Positions 52,401 through 64,000 of a stretch of DNA of 64,000 nt are shown piece after piece. The notes under the pieces were generated by a model. It saw only the letters and a list, made by a program, of their open reading frames with translations. It was not told where the DNA came from and did not search any database. Each line of letters starts with the position of its first letter. The first letter of the stretch is position 1. This stretch comes from Edolisoma coerulescens (Eukaryota > Chordata > Aves > Passeriformes > Campephagidae): assembly GCA_013397115.1 (NCBI GenBank), contig VWZW01001414.1, forward strand, positions 372,001 to 436,000, given 5' to 3'. The translations under genes were made by a program, and so were the position numbers.

Positions 52401-54532
52401 AGAGCTCTTTGGGCAGGGGAGGGTGAAAGGACCAGTTTTCCACAAACAATAAGCAAAGCTGCTCTTACTACAGGTAGAATATTTTACTTGGCCAGCAGAA
52501 ACGTTCCTTGTGTATCCTGATTTGACAAATGCTCCATACTTAATGCTTAAAGTGAGGAGATGTGAAAAACCCTGAAGTATTTCAGTATTTCCTCGGTAAC
52601 TTTTCTAATGGTAATCAGTAGTGTTGAACTATTCCATTACACCTGTGCTTTAGGTGGTGTCCTAAGTTTTATTCCTACCTAAGGGATTTCTGGGCATGTC
52701 TTCTTGATAAACAGCAAAATATAAAAGCAGTAAAGTGTGGGGACTGCTGATGGCTTTTTAAGTTATGACCTGCCTTCACTGACCTTGGTGGTCAGATGTA
52801 ATAGCTCTTTTCTTCTCTGTGTGAGATGGACGAGGATTTTTGAGTCTTCTATTGTGATTAAAGGGATTTCACTTTTATTCTAGTTCATTTCAGTGTTTGT
52901 TTGCTCTCTTTAATTCAGTCTTAAACACAATAATTTTTAATTGTTTGTTTCCCTGTTGAGCCCTGACTCTCCCCTCATACTGAAGGACTGATCAGGAACT
53001 CCTCTTTACAAACCCTCTGATTTCCCTTCTCTGTGCATGCAGATGGTGTTTCATTTCTTGCTGGGAATAGTCTCTGCAGAAGATGCTGCCAAAGTGTCTT
53101 CATTAACTGGCTGGCAGAAGTTTTGAGCAATTGACCACCTTTCCCTCAGATGATAAAATCATTTTGTTTGGCAAATCATTTAAATTTCCTTTTAATGGCC
53201 TTCAGAGCTCCTTTGCAGCTCTCCTTGGAGGAGTGAGAACTGGGGAACACAGCAACACACTCAGGTCTTGTCAACAGGAATGAATTTCCTGAGGTTCTGC
53301 TACTTCTATTATTCATAGTTCATGCAGGAGAGCGCATTCAAAATAGAAAACAAAATAAAATTTTTATCCTTCAGACTAATTCGTTGTAAATAACTCTTCA
53401 TCAAACATAAAGAACTGTCAGTTTTCAGCAAACATTTCTTTAATAGCATGGTTGAGACTAAAGCACTTTGTGCCCTGTGCTGCTTTACTGAGTTGGGTTT
53501 TCCTTTGGGACATTCACTGCCCTGACCTTGCATAAACTTGCTGCTTCCAGAATATCCTCTGTGATCATATCCTGAGATGCTGAGACTGTACAATAATATT
53601 CCACAATTTTCTTTAAAACTCATTTTAATGATCTTTTAAAAGAAATTGAATTATTCTGGGGGAAAAAAAAATTTCTTTTGTTTGTGATACAGAACAGCAG
53701 AGTAGACAAGCAATAATCTTTGCTGGCTATTTGGGTGATTCAGTGAAGGCTGACAGCATCTGTTAAGTAATTTGAAGTTGGAGACTTAGCTACAAAATCC
53801 ATCATCTTGCGATAAAGAGGAAAGTTTAATTCCATTGTAAATATGGAAGATGTAAATTTACTAAAGCTCTATGTTACTGTGAATAAATTGAGTTGGAATT
53901 CATTAAGAACTTTGAAACAATCATCAAGTCAGTAATGAATCATTAGCAAATGCAAAAGCAGGCTTTCAATATTAGCCCAGGTTTTGTGAGGCTTTACTGG
54001 GTGCTTCTTGCTGCTGCCTCTTATTTCCAGTTTTTGGGCTGATTTTGGAAGGAAACTGCCCATGTCATGTCAGGAGCCTCAGTGCATTCTCCAGCTCGGG
54101 CTTTACCTCTGAAACCATGTCACACCAATTATTCCATCTGCTGCTTTGTCCTGCTGACGTTTCCCCACGAGTCAGGGGCTGTGTCTGGGTTCGTGCTGAG
54201 CACTCCCCGAGGCTCTGCAGCCCCAGCGAGGGGCTCAGCCTGACACCCCAAACTCCCCCGTCAGCACATCCCTGCAGTATCAGGACCTTTACACACAGGT
54301 GTTTTACAAATGGGTCATTAGGCACAGAGGAATGAGTCCTGCCTGGATCACACAGCGAGCTGGAGAGAATTCCCACTCTCCTGGCCTCGGATTGCCTCGG
54401 CACCCCCTGTTCTGCAGAGCTCTCTGTGCCTTCGCAGAGCACTGTGCAAATAAAAGCTCTTTGCTTCTCAGCCTCAGGAAATGTTTCTGGGGATAACATT
54501 TTCCAGTTGGAGATGGGGAGAAGAAGGTTTCT

Positions 54533-54675
54533 GGTCTCTGATATTGTCTCAGTTGGTTGGAGCCTCGTGCCAGAAACACCAAGGTTGTGTTTGATCCCTG
54601 TATGGGCCATTCCCTCTAGAGCTGGACTCGATGATCCTTGTGGGTCCCTTCCACCTCAGAACATTCTGTGATTCT
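54533..54675 (+). mobile_element. tRNA-Ile-derived SINE with CR1-like 3' tail (TguSINE1-like)
   Basis: The 5' half (about 54533-54610) follows a tRNA-Ile gene: an A-box-like TGTCTCAGTTGG at 54545-54556 and a B-box-like TGTTTGATCCC at 54588-54598, then the acceptor-end 'GGGCCA'. The 3' part (54619-54675) is CR1-like: 'GAGCTGGACTCGATGATCC', 'GGGTCCCTTCCACC', ending 'CATTCTGTGATTCT'. A SINE with this build can be transcribed by RNA polymerase III and mobilised by the CR1 machinery through the shared tail. Box mutations (the B-box CG is now TG) and the lost tRNA fold suggest an old, inactive copy. The family name is from memory of the zebra finch repeat TguSINE1. Confidence 0.85.
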
Positions 54676-55232
54676 CTAATCAAGAAGAAACCCAATCCCT
54701 TCCTCAACGAGGGCTCCATTTGAGTTGTTGCAGTCAGATATTTCAGGCATTTCTTCCAAGGCCATGTGTGAAGATTGTATCTTTGAAAGATACCGAATAT
54801 TTAAAACGAGTGTTCTAGGAGGTCCTGAATTCTCAAGGGACAGATTAATAACTTCAAGCTAAAATATTGCAAAATTAAAAAACATTATATTCCAATAAGT
54901 TTTTTGTCTCCTTAAAATAACCCAGCTGTGAAACTGGAAGTATGTGGTACTAAGTGTTCTTTGTTCAGAGTTTAAAAATAATTCAAAACCCCAGGGATCT
55001 GGAAGCAGATGTCTGCTTCAGGAATCATAAGGCCCCAAAAATGGGAGTATCTCCTTCTCATCATACTGATTTCAGAGTTGTGTGGCACCCATCAATTCAC
55101 TGAAAAAGTTTCTTTTTCCTCTGGTTAAAACTTCATTTTCAGAGATCAGGGGTGTGGTGGTGGTTTTTTAAATGTGTTCTGTGTGCTTGGGGTAATCATT
55201 GCTCCAATCTGATCCAGCATCCTCAGATATGT

Positions 55233-55322
55233 CATAGAACCATAGAACAGGTTGGGTTGGAAAGGAGATATAAGTATTTATATATGTAATCCAATCCCTG
55301 TAGGATGGTGCAGAGAGAATCT
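55233..55322 (-). mobile_element. CR1 LINE 3' end, reverse orientation, with AT-rich interruption
   Basis: 'CATAGAACCATAGAACAGG' followed by 'TTGGGTTGGAAAGGAGAT' is the reverse complement of a CR1 3' end. An AT-rich stretch (about 55268-55288) separates it from 'CCAATCCCTG', which resembles the next CR1 block. It lies about 560 bp after the SINE and in opposite orientation. The right boundary is uncertain. Confidence 0.75.
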
Positions 55323-57407
55323 GCTCTTGCAATACAACTTAAGGTGACATCTCCAAATTTCTGCTTCAATTTTACTGTCTCTTATTTCTGTTCCTTGTTC
55401 CTTTGCCATATTTTTCCCCCAAACAATCCTACTGTATTCAGTGACTCCATACAGATTTGTCCCTCTTTGAACTGAGGAGTCGTGTTTCAAATCGATATTG
55501 CCATTTAACCCTGCACTACCAAAGTAAATTATCATTTTATTGGATTGACTGCTTACTGTAAACTCTCCATTTCATGGTGCTGTGGGCATGATAAGGAAAC
55601 TGGTAATACGTGAACACAAATACGTGTTTTATCAAGGAGCATTATAGAAAGCTTTAGGTTAAGGATTTTTGTTTCTTTTTCATTAGCACCAGACTAATTA
55701 ATACTTTCCTGTAGTGTTTTCATCCACAGCTTTTGTCATTTTTCCTTTGTTAACCTGCAGCTTATGTAAAGACAGTTATAACTGTATACATTATTCTCTG
55801 GAGAGGAGGTTTTTAAACATATAATCTTAGTTCAGAAACATTCAGCATTCATATTTTGGCCATTATTTCAGTCAGTGTATTCAACATTTCTTTATTTAAC
55901 AGAGAAAACTTTGATTTAAAAAAGTATTTACCTGGTTCACTGCATGTTTGATTAGACATGAAAACATTTTTCTATTGGGTTTAAAATACTTGCTTAGTAC
56001 AGTCTTAGGGCAGGAAAAAAAGAAGCTGTTTAATTGTGTTAAGTTAATTATATTCTGTGTATTTGTTGGGAGCCAATGCTTTTACAAGAATTGGATTGCT
56101 TATTCTCAGTAAAATCAAAGCTTTGCATACATGAATGGCTCAGTAGATACCCTGTCTGCTAAACTGAGGCCTCTCAAATAGGGTCCTGTTAAAAAATTAG
56201 TGTTGCATATTTTAAGAGACACTTGAGCAATATCTGTGCTCACAGCGAGTGTTGGGGCTGAAAGCTGCTAAAGACAGACTGAAAAAATAAGATTGTTCAG
56301 ACAGTCAGAAGGTTGAGCTGCATCTGGAGCAGAAGTCAGACACAAGTGGTGAATGTAATGACAGAGCAGCTGGTACTTAGAGGAAAAATGATCAGCCAAG
56401 TGCTTGGATAAAGTCACTTGTACAGTTTTAAATCTGTATTTTATTAACCTCTCTCACCAGCCATGGATCACGAGCAGACAGTGGGGCCCAGCCAAGCACT
56501 GCTGGAGATGAAGTGCAGCAATGTAACCATGTCATGTATAATAGGGGAAAAAAGTGCTCAGCTGTGGGACTTCAAATTAATATCTCTCCATCATGAGAAC
56601 TGCTGGGGTTTTATTTATGGAGCACTTGGGAACTGTTCTTTTTGCAGGGTGAGACTTCAGGTGTTTTTTCTTTCTTATCTATAATGCAGTGTCATACAAA
56701 AAATAATAAGGAAGAGAAAATCTGACTCACGGCATCTGTATTTATCTGTGAAATAAGTGGCTCAGTGGTGGTTGTTGCACAGATAAATGTCATTTTTGAT
56801 CAAACCTGTTGTAATTCTTTCTCTTAGTCATAGGTATGGACTGGTTTGCTGGTAGAGGACTGTCAGTTGCATAATGTAAAATCTCTGGAAAATAGTTCAG
56901 TGCCTTCCAAATGAAACTGTTTTGTTATTGAGTAAAAAAAAAAAAAAGTTCACAGACCTTTATTTTTCGTGTTTTTTAATTTATTTTTGAGGTTCTAGAA
57001 TGGTGGTTAACTGCAAAATCTTCAAAAAAAAACCCCTGTCTGTGCTGGTACAGCTCCTGCTCTGGGAGTCTGATGTGGCATGTCAAAAAACAGGTTTGCT
57101 GTGACCTTTGAGGCTGCCCAGATCACTCTGTGGGGAAGATTTCCACCGTGTCTGGCATTGACTAATAAGTTAACTGGATTGTGCTGAACTGACTTGTGCT
57201 GTTTTCTGTAAGACAATTTATTTTGCTGGTTGACAGGCTCAAAATTTATTCCTTTTCTCAAAGAACTTCTTGAACAAAATGTTATTGCTGTGGTAATAAA
57301 ACATGTCTAAGTGCTTTAAGAGAGCTTTACAAATAGTTCATATAATACAGGGATGAGAATTATCCTGTTTAGGGAAAATTCTGTGGTTCTTTTAGGTTCT
57401 TTCCCCA

Positions 57408-57448
57408 TTAATAACAATAATAATAATGATAATAATAATGATAATAAA
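57408..57448 (+). repeat. Imperfect ATT/ATA trinucleotide microsatellite
   Basis: About 41 bp of AAT units (ATTAATAACAATAATAAT, then two TGATAATAATAA-type interruptions). The TGA variants recur at 12-bp spacing, suggesting expansion of a compound unit. On the opposite strand it reads as a run of isoleucine codons in a meaningless frame. Confidence 0.9.
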
Positions 57449-60400
57449 GCATAGAGTTCTGGTTATATTTTGTGTACTTAAACTTTTATTAATCTCTGAT
57501 AACAGCTTTTCTCTTAATGTTGTGCTCCTGCTGCAGAGTAGCCTCATTTGTTTTGCCTGACAGGAAATATGTAAAAAATAAAAATAATAGCACAAGACCA
57601 TGCTCTGTCACACTTAAAGCAGCCGTGGGAGTTGAACGGAATGAGACTTGATAAATTAATGATGCTAAGTGCTGAAGGCAAATGGGGAAGTGATGAATGT
57701 AAGGAGAGAGGTGCCAGTCTCTAATCCTGTGATTGACGAGCCAGGCACAAAGGTAATGGCAGAAACTGAGGGCAAGGGGAGAAGGCAGTGGATGAATTTC
57801 AAGCAAATGGGTGAATTTGGGACTAAAAGTAACAGTGCTTCATGGAGAAACATTTGTTTTAACCACTTTTGAAAACATGTTTAGTTTAGGGAAGATAACA
57901 TGATTTTCTAAATACTCAACACTATTATTACTTTTTTTTAATGTTGTAATCATGTGTTCTATTTTACTGCAAATTTAATTGGACTTTTCTAACTGATATT
58001 TATTATGAAATTACATTTTTGTTTCAGCTTGAACTGGGCTACATTTTTTTTTTCTTAAATAATGCATTTTTATAGATTTCTGTGCCAGATTCAGTCAGTC
58101 ATGATCAGCTGTGGGATTTCTTGTGGTCTGGATTTTTGTCACCTTGCTCACAATAACCCAGGGCAGGTTGTTTAATGTTAAGTCAAAGCCTGCTGCAATG
58201 CTGGGTGTTGACTGGGGCGAGAGGTTTGAGGCACAGCAATAACAATTGGCATAGGTGCAGAAAAAGTCTGTCTAGCCTGGAAGTGAGTTTGATTTTGCTT
58301 TGATTGCATGTCAGAATAAGTCCACATCAGGTGGGTCAGGCTCTTGCCTTGCCCCAGATGCACACTGAGATGGGGGCTGCTGCTGCTCTGGGTGACAGCA
58401 GCGGTGCTGAAGTACTCAGTGGGGGTTGTTGATGTTTCTGGTACCAGATAAATTCATTTCCTTGTGATGGAGGAGTGTTACAAATTCTCGGATAACTTCT
58501 GGCAGTCAGATCTCCAGAGCATCCCTTTCCTTCCTGGCCGACTCGTTTGCAGAAGGCGGTGGAGCAGCTCGTTCTCAGCAGCTCCAGCAGTGCAGTGCAG
58601 CCAGGAGAGTCATCATTTCTGGGGCAGAACCCCTGCTTGAGTAGTGGCTGATCTGTGCCCCGTGGCTGAACTGAGGTTTGCTCTCCCACAGCTCACGTCC
58701 CACATTATTTGTCTGGAATTAATCCCAAGGGTGGTAGGTGCAGAGTCAGCGACCACTTTTGGCTTCCAAAACACGTCAGATTCCAAAAGCACCTGCAAAG
58801 GCTGAGCCTGCTGGAGCAGAGAAGTGCTTTGTCATTGTCCCTGCCACTGTTTCAAAGCATTAGAGCTGGCCATAAATCTCATAAAAGGGCAATGGAGAGA
58901 GCTCTAACAAAAATCTGAGCAGCATTAGCACTCAGGTATGATCTTGAATGAACAGGAATGTCCAAAATGTGGGAAAGAGGTTAAGATGTTGATTTTATCT
59001 GAATTAAAAAAAAAAGATATTTTTGTACCAGGTATTGTTTTCTGTTTGCACAACCCCTCCATGACTTTGATGGAGATGCCCTAAATCTGACTGGAAATGT
59101 AGCAGTCACATGAGGCTTCATCCCACACCTTTGTGTGTTCTGTCCTCTCCACTTGCTGAAGTTTATGGATTTCCCCTGTGCCTCTCTTATCAAAAACACT
59201 TCATGTCAGCCCAGGATCAGAGGGACTACAGCACATTTTGCACCACTATTGTAGCTGTGTTGTGCAAAGCCTGTGATCCCTGTGCAGCACAGGGAATAAA
59301 ATGCAGTAAAATACAATATCTGCTTGGTGCAGCACATCTTTGGTTTATTTGAACAGATGAAGCATTTAGTCCAGCTTAAAATAAAAAAAAATAATTTATT
59401 TTTGTAAAAAACCAAAGGCCCAGTGAGGAACAATGAAGGGATTTTTTCCTGAGTATTAAATTCTCAATATAAGCTGTAACAGAAGGATTTATGTTAGTAT
59501 TAAGCTTTGTCATGCTAATTGCATTATGTTGCCATCTAATAACTTAGATTATGCACATTGTAAAAGTATTATCCGAAACCATTTGTTTTCTCTGAAATGT
59601 GAAAGTTCATCTGGAGGGCACACATTATTGTTTCCTTGGGTTTGTTTCATGTAATAGTGAGGACACATTTTCTGTGATAAAGTGAATTTTCTTAAGGACT
59701 CTTGAAGACGTAATTTCTGGCTGCTAATTCATTAATATTTGCTTTGCATTTAGGTTTTTCTATCTTGTGCACATAGAGTAGTCAATCATGGAAGCATTTT
59801 TCTCCCAGGTTTTTATATTTAGTTTAATCTCCAACTAAAAAAACACGTCCAGCTTCTTGATTGGCTGTGGATGTCCAAATTGTTTCCAAGGTGGCCACTA
59901 CAGAAGGAAGGATGGACACCTGACTGACACCAGTGGTGTTCATGTGGTCCTACAGGCCCATCACCTGACCAGAGTGAGCAAAACTGGGTTTCAAAGGTGT
60001 TTTCTTTGCTCCTCATGTCAGTCTTTCACATGTTTATTATGTCAGATTTTTCTTTCAGCAGGATTAATATTAAGCAATTCCATTTGTACCTGGGATTAAT
60101 TTTAATAATTGTTTTTGATGCAGCCTTACAGAAGCTTAGCTGGCAGTGCTAGAAAGAGCCTCTGTTAATCTGTAGATTGGTATTACAGAGGAAGAGCAGT
60201 TTCTTTTCTTCTTCTTTTAAAAAATTACATTACTTGCAGATGAGGAATAGCACCCTGACTCTGCTGCCATACATGCAAGCAATTTTCCTGGATGCCTGCT
60301 GAAATCCTGATAAACACTGCTCTCCAATACCTTGTATGAATAGAACATAAGATCTTTCCAATTTTTTATTTCCTCCATGGCAATATCAGCCTGCAGAGCT

Positions 60401-60473
60401 CCCAGCTAAAGGCTGAGTCTAAGTGATAAATGATGCAATGAGCAGACAAGTGTCCAGCCTCGTGTTGGCAAAT

Positions 60474-60491
60474 TAATTACAGCTGTAATTA
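60474..60491. promoter_or_regulatory. 18-bp palindrome TAATTA-CAGCTG-TAATTA (candidate homeodomain/E-box composite site)
   Basis: The sequence is exactly TAATTA (60474-60479), CAGCTG (60480-60485), TAATTA (60486-60491). TAATTA is the core site of many homeodomain factors and CAGCTG is an E-box for class I/II bHLH dimers. The arrangement is seen directly. Function as an intronic enhancer element is only a guess. Confidence 0.45.
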
Positions 60492-60644
60492 CAGTTGTCA
60501 TTGCAGGGACTCCCAGTACGTGTTTGGTGACTGAATTTTGTGAAATGAGGGTAGAGCCAAAATGGCACAACTTTTCCCCTCTGTAGAGAAAATGAAAAAG
60601 CTCTTTATTTATTAAATTAAAGCTTTTTATGTATTTTTCACTCC

Positions 60645-60660
60645 TTTTTTTTTTTTTTTT
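60645..60660 (+). repeat. Poly(T) run, 16 bp
   Basis: Uninterrupted T16 between CTCC and CCTTCTC, so a longer pyrimidine tract of about 25 bp. It is oriented as a pyrimidine tract on the sense strand of PRKCA, but no coding exon follows. Confidence 0.93.
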
Positions 60661-60805
60661 CCTTCTCTGTTGCTCTTGTATATATTTTTTCTGGGTAAAA
60701 CAGAGCTGGTAGCACTCAAGAGGATGAACTTTAGCAATGACGGATGACATGCACAGCAGCATTGAGGACACCATAAATTTGCACTGGCTGGGAGCTCTCA
60801 GGCCA

Positions 60806-60820
60806 AGGAGGAGGAGGAGG
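60806..60820 (+). repeat. Short (AGG)5 repeat
   Basis: Five AGG units within a purine-rich stretch (60804-60828). Too short to be a strong microsatellite. Confidence 0.9.
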
Positions 60821-63800
60821 AAAGAGGAATTTGTACTGAAGAGTCTTACTTGACCTGTGAAATCCAGAACTGTTACAGTTGGTGTCACAGAGGAGGATTC
60901 TTGGAGAGCTTGGCCGTGGCTTGTTAGTTTATGTTCCCAATAACAAGGAGAAGGAAGTATTTATAGAGGTTCATGGTGCCCTACTGTAGGTGAACACTGC
61001 AGTGTTTGCTGCAGCAATGAGATCTTCATCATCAGAGGCTCCACTGAGGGATGTTCTTACCCGCAAAGTGATTTCTGAGAAATAAAAAGTGGGAATCCAG
61101 ACTCGCCTTCCCTTTGTTGGGAGCACACTGTGCCAGCAAAACGCTTCTGTGCAGGCTTTCTTCCAAACCCAGAGCCTTCAGTGTAATCTGGGAAGCTCCT
61201 TTACCATCAACAGCCTTGAGAAAAACACTCTCATTAAAGAAGGAGAAGGAAAAATGCTTGTTACTGAAGTTTGTGTCCGTGGATTGGCTTTGGGATGGGC
61301 ACACTGGAAATAGCTGGGGGAGGAAGCTGCCCCATTACTAAGCAGTTTGGTGAAGGCTTTCTGTATTTCCTTTTTTTTTTTTCCCTTTGAAGAGGGCAGA
61401 GTTAATTGCCAGACATTAAATATTTATAGATTTTATTATAATTCATTGCTAAATGCTGTGAGGACTTTTCCTGATGCTGTGAAGCAGTTCAGACTCATTC
61501 AGCCTTCAGAGCAACACGGTGATGGCAGCCGTGAGGAAATCCTTCTGCCAGGGCTCCCAGCACTCCTCTGATGTGATTAAACAGTCCTTATTGTGTTCAG
61601 ATTTTTGATTAGAAAACCTCGAAAGGGTCAAATTCGACTCAAGGGACAGATTTGTGTCAGTTCTTATTTATAATCTGAATGTGCCCTCAACGGTGGTCTC
61701 AGTGAAACACTTTTGTCCCTGAGAGTGGCATCGAATTTTGGGTTTAAAACACAGAGTTGGCAAATGTTGGCGAATCAGGAGCCTGTGCTAAAATCTGTCC
61801 TTCTTTCAGGGGTTTTATTGTGCACTGTTAACTTCTTTTTCCAGTTTCAATATTGTTTTCTGCATTTTTAATCAGCTAATAAATAGCAGCTGCTACATTG
61901 GCATGGAAAAATGTTATGGGCCAGACAGGTTGGCTGGGATCTCTGCCATTGTAAGGTCAGGATCTGAGTGCTAAAGCATGTCAGAGTATCTTGCACATTC
62001 ACCCTTAGCTGCCTATTTATATTTGATACAGAGGAGTAGGATTAGTGACTTTTTACAAAGAGAAATACTGACTTCCCTATAGAAAAGATCCCAAATGTTC
62101 TATAAATACTAACGAGTCTGATGTCTCTATTCCTTGGTCTGCAAAATTTAATGTGCTTGAGTTAGTTACTTTGCTGAAGAAGGGTTATTTAGACATATGG
62201 AAAAACATCTGTTCCATGCAGAAATAAATAGTGTTTGAGTGGTTATACAATGTAAAAGACCATCCAAGGACTCTGTGCCGGAGCATCTCCCGTGGTGTGA
62301 TCATGGCTGTGATTTATTGAGAGCAGCGTTTTTCACACTGAGGTGTAGATTTGGAGATAAACATATTTGAATCAAATCCTTCAATCATTGATGGGATTTG
62401 CAGGTAGAGCTCACCCGTGGAATTTTTGTCTCTGGAGGAATGTGTGCTGAAATGTCTGCCTGGTTTATAGGTGGTAACATTCATACCTCTGAAAACACAG
62501 AGCTGAGATGCAGAACAGAATGGAGACGGTGGGTTTAAATTATGCATATTTTACCCTCCCTCCTGCCTTTATTTTGGTGCTTAACCAATGTATAAAATAT
62601 CAGGCAAAAAATGAATTATTCAGTGAGTGACTTTGAAGGCAATTTGCTCGGGTGTTTCAGATTCATGTCTGTCTCTAATAAAGTTTGTCAAATGGAAAGC
62701 AGCAGGACACCCCACAGGTTCTTGCATGAAGGAGCTGTTGAGTTGTGAAATTCTGACTGATTCTGAACCAAAAATTTCTCAGACTTTTCAAAAACCACTG
62801 TTTCTGGATTTTTTTGCTCAGTTCAGCACTGTTTTGCCATTGCCATAAACTGATGGGTCATTTTGTAAAGGGCAGGAAAATTTTGAAATGTATTTATTAG
62901 TTCGTATGTGATTGACAGGGATGTGATACCTGCTGAGACATCAATGCAGGATTTCAGTGGAGTGTGTCCAAAAAAATAATGATGCACGTGCCAGTTCTTA
63001 ACTTGAAATAAAGGTAAAGGAGAGATGCAGAGCTCTGGGGAGCGTATCACGGGATGTTCCCTGATGCTGTGTGATTCCCGGGGACAGACCAACTTCTCCT
63101 TGGATTTCCTTCTCACTGTGCAGGGAACACCCTCCTGCAGCACTCGGTTTCCACAAACAAATCTGTACCATAGTTAGTGGGGTTAGCTTCAGCTTTTGGA
63201 CCATATGTTGGTGTATATATGGGTGCTGCATGTTCCTCTTTGGTAGCGATGCATCCAGACATAAAAATGCCTTCCCTTGGAAATCTGCTGAAGTGTGCAG
63301 CTGCTGCTGTGGGAGGTGGGAAGAAGAGAAGGAGCTGTGTAAATAGGTGGGTAAGGGTTTAGTGAGAAGAAGTAAGGTGTGCCTTTATAAATTGGTGGGT
63401 TCTTCACCATTTTAGAGGGGAAAACGGAGGAGGAGTGGGGAATGTAAACCAGTTATTATTCAGGGCCTTGCATATTGAATCAGCTCAGACGCAAACGCAG
63501 CAGCTCAGAGAGCTGAATTCCTTATCCAGGCTCGCAGCGCCGCTCCCACTTTGCTCTGGGACTTTTTTGGCAAATCAGCTCAGAATTCTGGGCTCAAATC
63601 TATCACTTAATAGTTGTAAAAACCTTCATTCAAACCACCTTAGACAGGAGTAGCTGAGGGCAGGTTTGGCTTTACAAATAAGAGCTCGAGTTTGTTTCGG
63701 TTTTGCCGTTGGCTGCAGTCAGGAAGTTTGAGGTCAAAAAGACTCTTTCTGAAGCTTTAATTTGCCAGCAGTGAACTTCATTTAGGGCTGTGATTGCTTC

Positions 63801-64000
63801 CTAAAGGGTGTGTGGAGGCAGTCCCATTTCCCCCTGGATTCTTGGATCAATGTTCATATAATTCCCTGTAGGAACAGGGTTCCAGCTCCAGCACATGTTT
63901 GACCTGATGCCTCTGCCCTCGGGGTCACTGCTTTTGCAGGGAAACGGGGCATTTCAGGTGAGGATGGTTTTCAGCCTTTGTCTCCTATCATTTTCTGCTT

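Larger units (their letters stand above)
38935..64000 (+). other. PRKCA: PRKCA intron (intron 3 by mammalian numbering), 5' portion, partial
   Basis: Starts at the GTGAGT donor and runs to the window end without a recognisable exon 4, which should start with codons for D-P-R-S-K-H-K-F-K and include the second C1 domain's CDHCGSLLYG. Contents: CR1 fragments at 43968-44045 and 55233-55322 (both minus), a tRNA-derived SINE at 54533-54675, a purine-rich G-run patch at 46821-46855, a 21-bp palindrome at 46003-46023, an ATT/ATA microsatellite at 57408-57448, and a TAATTA-CAGCTG-TAATTA palindrome at 60474-60491. The blocks 38941-43967, 44046-46002, 46960-54532 and 55323-64000 are otherwise ordinary AT-rich intron in which I see no gene. 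Confidence 0.83.

Noticed and set aside
54065..54610. 181-codon minus-strand open frame
   Set aside because: It runs antisense across the GC-rich block and into the SINE on the other strand. No recognisable family, so a composition effect is the simpler explanation.
54533..54610. Functional tRNA-Ile gene
   Set aside because: The A and B boxes carry substitutions, the anticodon loop is eroded, and the sequence runs directly into a CR1-like tail, so it is a SINE head and not a tRNA gene.
57392..57601. Minus-strand frame with a long isoleucine run
   Set aside because: The isoleucines come from the AAT microsatellite at 57408-57448, not from a membrane protein.
60406..60888. 160-codon minus-strand open frame
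   Set aside because: It reads through a poly(T) tract (giving a lysine-rich stretch), which makes it low-complexity and not gene-like.
1..64000. CRISPR arrays, operons, toxin, phage or other microbial systems
   Set aside because: No regularly spaced repeats, no runs of co-directional long ORFs, and clear vertebrate features (spliced PKC exon, CR1, SINE).

Overview
This window is non-coding-rich nuclear DNA from a bird, most probably an oscine passerine (songbird). Two things show this. First, it carries several 3'-truncated CR1 LINE fragments with the typical avian 3' end (the 'ATTCTATGAT'/'ATTCTGTGATTCT' tails). Second, it carries one tRNA-Ile-derived SINE with a CR1-like tail, which matches what I recall of the songbird family TguSINE1. 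The base composition is AT-rich, stop codons are dense in all six frames, and there is no sign of bacterial or viral gene organisation.

The one protein-coding feature I can support is an 83-bp internal exon at 38852-38934 on the + strand. It encodes the second half of the C1A zinc-finger (diacylglycerol-binding) domain of protein kinase C alpha (PRKCA), corresponding to human residues 70-96 plus the last two bases of codon 69. A branch-point-like CTAAC, a polypyrimidine tract, an AG acceptor and a GTGAGT donor flank it. By the mammalian numbering I recall, this is exon 3. Everything upstream (1-38851) is then at least 38.8 kb of intron 2, and everything downstream (38935-64000) is at least 25 kb of intron 3. 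I looked by eye for the neighbouring 32-bp exon 2 and the 112-bp exon 4 and found neither, which fits the very large introns PRKCA has in other vertebrates.

Layout. 1-38851: intron with CR1 fragments at about 10281, 12614, 24008, 29300 and 34585, CpG-rich patches near 21.9, 27.2 and 31.4 kb, and several short perfect hairpins. 38852-38934: the exon. 38935-64000: intron with CR1 fragments at about 43968 and 55233, the SINE at about 54533, a purine/G-run patch near 46.8 kb, an imperfect ATT/ATA microsatellite at 57.4 kb and a composite TAATTA-CAGCTG-TAATTA palindrome at 60.47 kb. Homopolymer A/T runs of 12-18 bp are scattered throughout.

I found no evidence for a previously undescribed biological system. 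The observations most worth checking are the CpG-rich intronic patches, the homeodomain/E-box palindrome, the hairpins, the SINE insertion and one long antisense open frame of unknown meaning. Conservation and expression data, which I do not have, would settle most of them.
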